Below, piece by piece: positions 1-6,374 of a DNA stretch of 12,032 nt. Location: positions 1 through 12,032 of the forward strand of contig DAIDJA010000021.1 of NCBI GenBank assembly GCA_027451605.1, read 5' to 3'. The position numbers and the translations under genes are program-made. This DNA is from Acidimicrobiales bacterium. GTDB taxonomy: Bacteria > Actinomycetota > Acidimicrobiia > Acidimicrobiales > JABEUL01. The stretch's first letter is position 1, and each line of letters starts with the position of its first letter. The notes under the pieces were generated by a model. The model was not told the origin of the DNA and ran no database searches. It was given only the letters and a program-made list of their open reading frames with translations.

Positions 1-2
1 AT

Positions 3-134
3 CTCAATGTCAGGACTCCTCCGTTAAAGATTGTTTCCATTAATCCAAACGGAGATATATTAACTTTGCAACCGATATCAGGTCCTGCTGCTACGTATTA
101 TTTCAGTATTCCGCTGGGCAAATTTATTTCTTGA
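3..134 (+). CDS. 3' end of an unidentified protein (partial at left edge)
   Basis: An open frame enters from the left edge and ends at TGA (132-134), giving the last 43 residues of a protein. The tail reads like alternating beta strands (KIVSINPNGDILTLQPI, then ATYYFSIPLGKFIS) with a Gly-Asp turn, which would suit an extracellular or beta-rich domain. No catalytic motif is visible and I do not recognise the family. The next gene starts 21 bases downstream on the same strand with its own AGGTGGGG ribosome binding site, so the two may be co-transcribed. This is the only gene end in the window that uses TGA; the others end in TAA or TAG. Confidence 0.45.
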   Translation, partial: LNVRTPPLKIVSINPNGDILTLQPISGPAATYYFSIPLGKFIS

Positions 135-155
135 TATTTTAGGTGGGGTTAAATC

Positions 156-392
156 ATGTTAAATAAAATCAAACTATTCATATTTGCCGTCATATTAATC
201 GGAATTTGAACTTCATGTCAGCAAGCCGCACTTCACAATCCGAGTTCTAATCCGACTTCTCCGATTCCGCAGACTTCTCTTGGTTTTTATGTAACGATAC
301 CATCTGATCAGATTCAGCCTAATTTTTTTGCTGAAGCTTATCAAGGATGTCAAGAAGCCTATCTTGATGAAGTAGGCACGGGTAACAGCGTT
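156..392 (+). pseudogene. Signal-peptide and N-terminal part of the propeller protein, split by in-frame TGA at 207-209
   Basis: ATG at 156 follows AGGTGGGG (141-148) at good spacing, and its frame is the same as the long frame that begins at 393. It encodes MLNKIKLFIFAVILIGI, then TGA (207-209), then TSCQQAALHNPSS and onward without another stop. The first 17 residues are a basic N-terminus plus hydrophobic core. T-S-C after the TGA supplies positions -2, -1 and +1 of a lipobox, so the TGA sits at -3, where Leu is usual. A single base change from TTA (Leu) would create it. The stretch 210-392 has no in-frame ATG, GTG or TTG and reads as normal protein, for example SLGFYVTIPSDQIQP. I infer a recently broken, mis-sequenced or recoded lipoprotein gene rather than a true start at 393. 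Confidence 0.65.
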
Positions 393-2315
393 ATGGCGTT
401 AGATTTTGGTGGAGAAGAACATAACCTATTTTCATCACCGTCTCCAAATAATGACGGAACTCTGACAATAGGTCTCCCTGATCATCCATACTCATTCTCT
501 AATATCGCGCAGTATACTTCATCATTTGCTGCCGGATATGAACAGTGTGCCGAAAATCTATACGCTCAAGGCGGATATCTCCCTGATGCGAAAATTGATA
601 TAGTAGTTTCAAATGATCTTTTGGAAAATCCGGTTGGCACGGTAGGTTCAACGATAATAAGTAGTAGCTATCAGACTGATGACTATAATTTGGGCTATGA
701 GCTAATAAGCCAGGCTCTAAATCAAACTTTAAATGGGTACGCATATCTAACCAAAGGAGTTGCTCCGGAAGGTATAGTTACCTTTGGTATAGGCGACGAC
801 ATTGAACCGGGCTATTCAAGTTTTATTGCTGCCGATAGTTGGTTCCAAGGGGTACAAGCAGGTTTTGCTGCAATGAATATGATACAAACGGCGCCAGATT
901 TTTTTGGGGCGAGTGATGGTTGCATTCTATCTGGCTGTTCAAACAGTGCAGGTTGGACAAGTTTAGGTTTGGAAGAACTTTCACTTTCTGGCGAGATGAT
1001 ATCTTTGCCCCAGATCTACTACCCAGGAGATGCTACGGGATGGGCACAACTCAGTCAACAGGCAATTAATACGGCTGACTATAATTCCTTAAATGCTGGT
1101 ATTACTTCTGAGGCATATCCAATCGGTATATCAGCTGATTCTGCTTGGTCTTTTTATTGGCAGCAACTCAATGATTTGACTGCTCTTTTCCCGTCAAATT
1201 ATTCAGGATTGGAATACATTACGGACTTTTGCAACATTATTAATGGTGGAGTATGTCAAACGCCCAGCGGTTACTGTAGCTTATATCCCGAATATACGAA
1301 TTGTCTAAGCTATCTAAGTATTGTTACTATAGTTGAGAATGCAGATCCTCCGGGTAATGTTTTTGCCAGTTCAACTCTTCCGTTAAAAGCTCCTAAAATG
1401 GTAAGTCCTTCCGTTTATGTCTCTGATTTATCTAACGGTACGATAGAAGAGGTAGATACAACAACTGGTGCGGTACAGCCACTTGCTATAGCTAACCACG
1501 GATCAATTACATCTCTTGAGCAAATCATAAGTAATGAGTTTATTGCAATTGATACCACTAATAATCAAGCACTCATTATTAAGAATGGAACTGAAATTAA
1601 GTCGATTCCGGTTGGTTCTAAGCCGACAGAAGCTGCGGTAGGCTCATATCATAAGCACAGATATGCACTTGTGACAGATACCGGGGCTGATGAAGTTACG
1701 CCAATTGACCTTAATTCATTAACTGCTCTCCCTCCAATTAAAGTCGGTTCAACTCCGCTGGGCATTGCAATTTCCCGTCAAAATCAAATTGCCTATGTTT
1801 GCGATTCTGGCTCAGATGAGATTACTCCGATTAATCTCAAGACGTTAACAGCCGAAAGTCCAATAACAAACATAAGGACTCCGGCTGACATTTCAGTTAC
1901 TAACAATGGAAAACTTGCACTTGTCACCAACTTTGGTTCAAATCAAGTTACCCCAATTGATCTAAAGAACATGCAGGTGCTTCCCGGAATAGTTGTTGGT
2001 TTACATCCAATGGGTATAGCAATAAGCAGAAACGATAGATTTGCTTACGTTGCGAATTTTGGTTCTTCATCTGTCACGCAGATAAACTTAAAGCAGTTAA
2101 CTGCTACTGCTAACCTGAATATCAGTGGAAATCCGATATCGGTTTCGATCAACAATAATAAAACCATCTACGTCACTTTATTTTCGAGTAGTTCGCTTGC
2201 TGAATTTAAGCAAAGTCATAAAAATACATTAACGTTAAGCAAGATATTACATGTTGGTCCGGAACCGCTTGGCTTGGCGGTAGTCAACAATAAGAATAAT
2301 CGAAAGGTTACGTAA
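393..2315 (+). CDS. Exported protein with C-terminal YVTN-type beta-propeller (main open frame; true start probably 156)
   Basis: This is 640 codons from the first in-frame ATG after the TGA at 207-209. Residues 1 to about 330 form a domain I do not recognise, rich in Tyr, Ser, Asn and Gly. It has a cysteine cluster (C280, C288, C295, C304, plus C177/C182) that suggests disulfides outside the cytoplasm. Residues from about 340 to 635 are beta-propeller blades of roughly 42 residues. Clear copies begin near 424 (YALVTDTGADEVTPIDL), 467 (AYVCDSGSDEITPINL), 509 (ALVTNFGSNQVTPIDL), 551 (AYVANFGSSSVTQINL) and 592. Each contains the YVTN-like strand and a PxGIAIS-type strand between blades. Such propellers usually act as surface binding scaffolds; the ligand here is unknown. 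There is no convincing ribosome binding site before 393, and that start would lose the signal peptide and part of the N-terminal domain. It ends in TAA, convergent with the NlpC/P60 gene. Confidence 0.8.
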   Translation: MALDFGGEEHNLFSSPSPNNDGTLTIGLPDHPYSFSNIAQYTSSFAAGYEQCAENLYAQGGYLPDAKIDIVVSNDLLENPVGTVGSTIISSSYQTDDYNLGYELISQALNQTLNGYAYLTKGVAPEGIVTFGIGDDIEPGYSSFIAADSWFQGVQAGFAAMNMIQTAPDFFGASDGCILSGCSNSAGWTSLGLEELSLSGEMISLPQIYYPGDATGWAQLSQQAINTADYNSLNAGITSEAYPIGISADSAWSFYWQQLNDLTALFPSNYSGLEYITDFCNIINGGVCQTPSGYCSLYPEYTNCLSYLSIVTIVENADPPGNVFASSTLPLKAPKMVSPSVYVSDLSNGTIEEVDTTTGAVQPLAIANHGSITSLEQIISNEFIAIDTTNNQALIIKNGTEIKSIPVGSKPTEAAVGSYHKHRYALVTDTGADEVTPIDLNSLTALPPIKVGSTPLGIAISRQNQIAYVCDSGSDEITPINLKTLTAESPITNIRTPADISVTNNGKLALVTNFGSNQVTPIDLKNMQVLPGIVVGLHPMGIAISRNDRFAYVANFGSSSVTQINLKQLTATANLNISGNPISVSINNNKTIYVTLFSSSSLAEFKQSHKNTLTLSKILHVGPEPLGLAVVNNKNNRKVT

Positions 2316-2366
2316 ATTGAGTTAATGAAGGACGGTTTTAAATTGTGTTTATAGCGGTTCATCTCA

Positions 2367-2420
2367 TTTTAGTGGGGAATGAAATAATGGGTAGATTTAT
2401 ATCCTAATTTCCCACTAAAG
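2367..2420. terminator. Stem-loop between convergent genes, candidate bidirectional terminator
   Basis: TTTAGTGGG (2368-2376) pairs perfectly with CCCACTAAA (2411-2419). Pairing continues inward through a G-T wobble and AAT/ATT to give about 13 pairs around a 26-base loop. It lies in the 160-base gap between the propeller gene (ends 2315, +) and the NlpC/P60 gene (ends 2476, -), where a shared terminator is expected. Neither side has a long T tract, so it is not a textbook intrinsic terminator. Confidence 0.4.
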
Positions 2421-2475
2421 CGTGAAGATCCAATTTAATTTAAGCCTGCGAACAAGATATCGCCAAGATTTTCGG

Positions 2476-4008
2476 TTAGGGTGCAAATGTGGGAGCTGTC
2501 ACATTTGGTGGCGGAGTTGCGGTTGGTGCAGGTGGTGGTGGCATATTCGGGTAGACAGGACGACCCGCTCCTATTAAGTCGTTGGTCCAAACCGGAGATA
2601 TCATGATTGTAGTACCGGTGTAGGCCGCCTGTACCACAAGGTTATTGCCGATATACATTACAACATGATCTATATTGGCCGGATTATTGGATCCCGAAAA
2701 ATCATAAAACAAAAGATCTCCGGGCTGCAGATCCCAGAGGGGAATATGATCCACCTCCTGATACTGTACAGCGGCAGAATGGATCAGAGGGACTCCGGCT
2801 TGTCCCCATGCGGTCATAGTGAGACCCGAACAGTCATAGCCAAAAGGTCCGGCTCCGCCCCAAATATAAGGAAGTCCCAACTTCTGTTCGGCATAATATA
2901 CCGCCAACTCATTTGGGGTAGCATTTGTCGGAGGAGTCTTTTGATTGGCAATTGTCTGCTCGTAGGCCGTAATTTGTTGAGACTGCTGAGGTGTCAAAAA
3001 ATTACCAAACTGATATTGCTGAACTAATGTAAGTATCGCCCCAAGGGACGATCCCGCCGAATCCAAAAGTGCCTGATCCTTGCTAACCTGCTGAATCGCC
3101 TGAGTCTGTTCCTGACTGAGGTTCAGTAACGTCAACGAATCAACCGTTTTGAGATTGTTCAGACCAAGAAGTTGATCATTTTCATGAGAAAGCAAATTTT
3201 CATAGACCTTCATCTTGGTGAATAAGTTACTTACCACCAGATTTGAAAATTGATTTTTAATTTCGGAATTTAAACTTGTAATCCCTTTGAGTGCCTGTAG
3301 CTCCGAATTATCCCCCGTGAGTTCAAGAATGGCTCCCTGAATCGCAGCTTGGCGCAAATTTGCCTTTGCGGCATTAACAGTGGAGATTTCATTTTTGATA
3401 TTTTGATATTTAATATCTATGGCAAACTGTTCGAATTTTAACTTTAACTTCTCCTGGTCATATGCTTCGGAGGTCTTTATCAAGTTCTCGTTATCGGTAT
3501 AGATCTGTAAAGCGATTGAATCGATCTGGTTTTGGGGTAATGAAGTTGTTGTAGTGGTTCCCGAAGATCCGGGGGTTGTGGGCGAAGTTGTTGTTTGACC
3601 GGGAAGCAGAGACCCAATTATCGATTTCCCATTCAGAACCGGTAAAGTAGACGATGTAGTATCAGAGCTTGTCGAAGTCTCACTGCTTTGAGTTGAGTCT
3701 GTAGCTTTAACTAAAGCTGAAAGATAAGTTCCGCCGTTTGGGAACTCATTATTGACGTAGCTTAAACTCCCGCCATTATACCCAAATACAACTGCAATCA
3801 AGAAGAAAAATAGCGATAGAAGTGCAGTAAATTTCAAAAGGTGTTTTCGGGTTAACACTGTGTTCGTACCCGAATGTTTTAACCCTGAATCTGACCCGGA
3901 GAATGTGATCGAATCGCAATTTAAATTATTTTTCGAAATAATTTTTAATTCTTTGGCCGTCGGTATCCTATTAAATCTTTTTATTTTTCTAACTGCTTTT
4001 GAAATCAT
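2476..4008 (-). CDS. Membrane-anchored NlpC/P60 peptidoglycan hydrolase
   Basis: A 510-residue protein. The N-terminus is a basic cytoplasmic tail of about 55 residues, then one hydrophobic segment (about 57-77, LLKFTALLSLFFFLIAVVF) that acts as a signal anchor or uncleaved signal. Residues 100-157 are a Ser/Thr-rich linker and about 160-355 is helical, Gln/Asn-rich, probably coiled coil. The NlpC/P60 domain covers about 365-486. It has the nucleophile Cys393 in YDCSGL, the His448 in DHVVMYIG, and Gln460 twelve residues later where family members carry His, Glu, Asn or Gln. A Pro-rich tail (488-510) ends the protein. The order helical region then C-terminal NlpC/P60 recalls actinobacterial RipA/RipC endopeptidases, which cleave stem-peptide bonds during septation; that function is inferred. 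The start at 4008 has a poor ribosome binding site and GTG at residue 51 is an alternative. Confidence 0.88.
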   Translation of the reverse strand: MISKAVRKIKRFNRIPTAKELKIISKNNLNCDSITFSGSDSGLKHSGTNTVLTRKHLLKFTALLSLFFFLIAVVFGYNGGSLSYVNNEFPNGGTYLSALVKATDSTQSSETSTSSDTTSSTLPVLNGKSIIGSLLPGQTTTSPTTPGSSGTTTTTSLPQNQIDSIALQIYTDNENLIKTSEAYDQEKLKLKFEQFAIDIKYQNIKNEISTVNAAKANLRQAAIQGAILELTGDNSELQALKGITSLNSEIKNQFSNLVVSNLFTKMKVYENLLSHENDQLLGLNNLKTVDSLTLLNLSQEQTQAIQQVSKDQALLDSAGSSLGAILTLVQQYQFGNFLTPQQSQQITAYEQTIANQKTPPTNATPNELAVYYAEQKLGLPYIWGGAGPFGYDCSGLTMTAWGQAGVPLIHSAAVQYQEVDHIPLWDLQPGDLLFYDFSGSNNPANIDHVVMYIGNNLVVQAAYTGTTIMISPVWTNDLIGAGRPVYPNMPPPPAPTATPPPNVTAPTFAP

Positions 4009-4166
4009 GTGGTCAGCGCGACTTAAGCTATATATTTTCCGGTTATTTTTCTTTTACCGTTCGGTTATACCTATGACAAAAAATATTTTGCATTTAGTTT
4101 TCGTCATTTATCTTTTATATCTGCCGTATTATAAATCGGATTTTAATTTTCAGATTGGAATTATCT

Positions 4167-4213
4167 CCTCCGCCGGGGATGTCCCACGAAAACATCTTTG
4201 CTCAGATGCCTCC
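4167..4213 (-). promoter_or_regulatory. GC-rich patch with competing hairpins, possible leader element of the NlpC/P60 gene
   Basis: Read on the minus strand, CATCT (4208-4204) pairs with AGATG (4197-4193) across a 6-base loop. The same GATGT can instead pair with ACATC (4182-4178) further downstream, giving mutually exclusive stems. The patch is bounded by two GGAGG copies and stands out from its AT-rich surroundings. It lies about 160-205 bases upstream of the NlpC/P60 start, upstream of the TATAAT box noted at 4133-4128. It is in a transcribed leader only if transcription begins further upstream. It does not match the c-di-AMP (ydaO) or c-di-GMP riboswitch consensus as I remember them. Confidence 0.2.
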
Positions 4214-4533
4214 GTTTAACTAATGTTTTCTTATAAATTCAATCAGCTAAAAGACTCTATAGATTACTTGACTTTTTAAGTAGATTTATTTAAAACTATT
4301 TTCAAATTCCAAATGTCCAATAGAAACAACCGAAAACTAAATTCTTATCTAACATACCTCGACTTCATAGCCGAATCAATTGCCGGAGGGTCAAGTATTG
4401 TGAAAATAATACATTGAAAAGTTACAATTTATCTTTACCCATCCATTTTAACCAATGTATTGAGATTTTTCAACTGACTTTGAAAATGCCGAGATATGGC
4501 AACTAATTAACCAATATTGGACAAAAAGTGCAT

Positions 4534-4563
4534 TTGACCACTCTGGGTAGACTAAAATATTAA
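4534..4563 (+). promoter_or_regulatory. Candidate sigma-70 promoter for the sigma factor gene
   Basis: TTGACC (4534-4539) is a 5/6 match to the -35 box, followed after 18 bases by TATTAA (4558-4563), a 4/6 match to the -10 box. It would give a leader of about 125 bases. A second pair upstream, TTGACT (4268-4273) with TAAAAC (4291-4296, 17-base spacer), is equally plausible on sequence alone. In such AT-rich DNA either could be chance. Confidence 0.25.
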
Positions 4564-4693
4564 TTTGCTGCGTATCAAAACGTGCCAATAGGTAAAAAGT
4601 CAATTAAAATTTTAGTTGAACTTTAAATAATACTTTTTAACTAGCATTCTTAACAGTCATAATAATTTCATCAAGTTGGAGGGAAAGATTTAA

Positions 4694-5632
4694 GTGCCAA
4701 AAGACAGGGTCGATAGGGATGACGAAGATCTTGTACGACTGTACCTTACCGATATTGGACAATACCCTCTGTTGTCAAAAGATGATGAAGTTTACCTCGC
4801 CAAGCAAATTGAAGTAGGTCTTAAGGCCGATGCCGAACTGGTCAAAAAAGGGAAGGGATTAACTGACAAAAGGCGTCGGGAGCTGATGCGAGAATCCAGA
4901 CGGGGTCAGGAAGCTCAGCAGGCTTTTGTACAGTCTAACCTGAGACTCGTAGTTTCCATAGCCAAAAAATATCAGGCTTCAGGTCTCCCTCTTTTGGATC
5001 TGATTCAAGAGGGCAACCTTGGTTTAATGCATGCCGTTGAAAAATTTGACTGGAGAAAGGGATTCAAATTTTCCACATATGCCACCTGGTGGATTCGCCA
5101 GGCTATTACCAGAGGAATAGCAAATACGGGTCGTACCATTAGGCTTCCCGTGCACGCCGGAGATACCCTTGCCAGAGTTCAAAAGGCTCAGGCACGTCTT
5201 GAACACAAATTGGGGCGTGCCCCAACTTTGGACGAGTTGGGCAAAGAGGTTGAGCTTCCCGAAGACAAACTAATCGAAGCTCTAAGATTCAAGTCTGAAC
5301 CTTTGTCATTGTCTGAACCCTTGAGGGAGGACGGGGATGCCGAACTTGGGGACGTTGTGGAAGACCGCGGAGCGGAATCTCCTTTTGAAAATGCAGTTAC
5401 CGCCCTTTTACCGCATGAGATTGCCAAGCTTCTTGAGCCATTAGAGCAGCGAGAAAAAGATATCTTGCATAAGCGTTTTGGACTTGATCGAGGAGAACCC
5501 AGAACCCTTGAGGAAGTTGGCATAGAATTCGGACTTACCCGTGAGAGAATAAGACAGATTGAAGCCAGAGCAATGTCAAAACTGCGCCATCCGTCTTCAG
5601 ATACCGGAGCCAGAGATCTGCTAAACGTCTAG
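4694..5632 (+). CDS. RNA polymerase sigma factor, sigma-70 family (SigA/RpoD-like, group 1 or 2)
   Basis: This 312-residue protein directs RNA polymerase to promoters. Region 1.2 is at about 11-41 ([16 protein letters not shown]). Region 2 is at about 76-146, including [13 protein letters not shown], the core-binding [18 protein letters not shown] and the -10 recognition helix [19 protein letters not shown]. Region 3 is at about 150-225. Region 4 is at about 240-300, with the -35 helix-turn-helix [27 protein letters not shown]. The start is GTG with GGAGGGA (4678-4684) nine bases upstream, and an in-frame TAA sits immediately before it, so the protein cannot extend further. It therefore lacks region 1.1 and the long acidic N-terminus of many actinobacterial primary sigmas. 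It could be the principal factor of a streamlined lineage or a SigB-like group 2 paralogue; sequence alone does not decide. It ends in TAG, 53 bases before msrA. Confidence 0.93.
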   Translation: MPKDRVDRDDEDLVRLYLTDIGQYPLLSKDDEVYLAKQIEVGLKADAELVKKGKGLTDKRRRELMRESRRGQEAQQAFVQSNLRLVVSIAKKYQASGLPLLDLIQEGNLGLMHAVEKFDWRKGFKFSTYATWWIRQAITRGIANTGRTIRLPVHAGDTLARVQKAQARLEHKLGRAPTLDELGKEVELPEDKLIEALRFKSEPLSLSEPLREDGDAELGDVVEDRGAESPFENAVTALLPHEIAKLLEPLEQREKDILHKRFGLDRGEPRTLEEVGIEFGLTRERIRQIEARAMSKLRHPSSDTGARDLLNV

Positions 5633-5652
5633 AATCGTTGTTTCGTATCTAT

Positions 5653-5673
5653 AATATAGGTTGACCCTATATT
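5653..5673. repeat. Perfect 8-bp inverted repeat between sigma factor gene and msrA
   Basis: AATATAGG (5653-5660) and CCTATATT (5666-5673) flank a 5-base spacer TTGAC. It lies 20 bases after the sigma factor stop and 12 bases before the msrA ATG. There is no T tract after it, so an operator for msrA or a weak mRNA hairpin is as likely as a terminator. Its position close to the msrA start means a bound protein or a hairpin could limit msrA expression. Confidence 0.4.
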
Positions 5674-5685
5674 AAGAACGAACAA

Positions 5686-6297
5686 ATGAAACTTTTCAAC
5701 AAATCCCCCATCGAAGGATCAGATAGACGCTTACTAGATCAAGCAACTCATTTAGTAACTCAAAACAGCCTTTTCCCGCCCTTTCCTCCCGAAACCAGAC
5801 AAATCGTTCTGGGCATGGGATGCTTCTGGGGTGCCGAAAAAATCTTTTATAAACTGGACGGGATATATATTACCGCCGTGGGATATAGCGGAGGAACTGT
5901 CAAAAATCCGACCTATGAAGAGGTTTGTACGGGTAGTACCGGCCACGCCGAGGCAGTTTTAATTGTCTACTTTCCACAACTATTGGCTTTAAAATCAATT
6001 TTAAAGCTTTTTTTTGAGATGCACGACCCCACTCAGCTGAACCGACAGGGCAACGACATCGGAACTCAATATCGGAGTCTTTTGACTTATGAAACCAATG
6101 AGGAAAAGATTCAAATGGAAGATGCCTTAAACATGTATAACGACACCCTAAAGCAGGCCAAGAAGCGAGAAGTTGTGACGGTAATCGAGCCCAGGGGGGA
6201 GTTTTATTATGCTGAAGAATATCATCAGCAATACCTTATAAAAAATCCTTACGGGTACTGCAACCACGGCTTCAACGGCGTCAGCTGCAATCTTTAG
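5686..6297 (+). CDS. msrA: Peptide-methionine (S)-S-oxide reductase MsrA
   Basis: This 203-residue cytoplasmic repair enzyme reduces methionine-S-sulfoxide in proteins and free methionine with thioredoxin as electron donor. The catalytic motif GCFWG is at 45-49 with Cys46 the attacking residue. Further family motifs are GYSGG (about 87-91), NPTYEEVCTGSTGHAEAV, HDPTQLNRQGNDIGTQYRS and YYAEEYHQQYL. The C-terminal YGYCNHGFNGVSCN supplies Cys192 and Cys201 as the resolving pair, as in the long E. coli-type enzymes. Length and the 40-residue N-terminal extension also fit that type. The ribosome binding site before ATG 5686 is weak (AAGAACGAA), which agrees with translation after the sigma factor on the same transcript or with control at the inverted repeat just upstream. 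The next gene is convergent. Confidence 0.95.
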   Translation: MKLFNKSPIEGSDRRLLDQATHLVTQNSLFPPFPPETRQIVLGMGCFWGAEKIFYKLDGIYITAVGYSGGTVKNPTYEEVCTGSTGHAEAVLIVYFPQLLALKSILKLFFEMHDPTQLNRQGNDIGTQYRSLLTYETNEEKIQMEDALNMYNDTLKQAKKREVVTVIEPRGEFYYAEEYHQQYLIKNPYGYCNHGFNGVSCNL

Positions 6298-6374
6298 AAA
6301 AGTCCAATTTGCCTCATAGTCACGACCCGGTCGGCAACGATTTATATCTTTATTCAAATCAAAGTACAGATAAC

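Larger units (their letters stand above)
4009..4693. other. AT-rich divergent intergenic region between NlpC/P60 and sigma factor genes
   Basis: No convincing gene is visible in these 685 bases. They must hold the promoters for both flanking genes. On the minus strand TATAAT (4133-4128) is a good -10 match for the NlpC/P60 gene, but no good -35 lies at the right distance. A GC-rich structured patch lies at 4167-4213 (separate entry). On the plus side there is a palindrome CCAATATTGG (4511-4520) and an 18-base near-palindrome CAATTAAAATTTTAGTTG (4601-4618, one mismatched pair). Either could be an operator, but both are close to chance expectation in AT-rich DNA. Confidence 0.5.

Noticed and set aside
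207..209. TGA reassigned to an amino acid genome-wide (Gly or Trp code)
   Set aside because: None of the long, clearly real genes (sdhA, sdhB, sdhC, sigma factor, msrA, NlpC/P60) contains an internal in-frame TGA, and the partial gene at the left edge ends in TGA. Reassignment would scatter TGA through these genes.
207..245. Selenocysteine insertion at the lipobox TGA
   Set aside because: I see no stable hairpin of the bacterial SECIS type directly after the TGA, and a selenocysteine at lipobox -3 has no precedent I know of.
4115..4195. 26-codon leader peptide on the minus strand (starts MFSWDIPGGGD)
   Set aside because: GGAGG is too far from the ATG, the second half is AT-derived sequence, and the Gly run comes from the GC-rich hairpin patch.
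3860..4219. Plus-strand open frame of 119 codons
   Set aside because: Its first part is antisense to the NlpC/P60 N-terminus and its remainder covers AT-rich intergenic DNA; the translation is a Phe/Ile/Leu-rich string with no family look and no good ribosome binding site.
4408..4461. 9-base inverted repeat AATACATTG/CAATGTATT
   Set aside because: About one such match is expected by chance in an intergenic region of this size and base composition.
6309..6337. Terminator between msrA and the SCP2-VOC gene (TTGCC/GGCAA with inner CGACC/GGTCG)
   Set aside because: The stems are only five pairs each, cannot form one continuous helix, and no T tract follows immediately.
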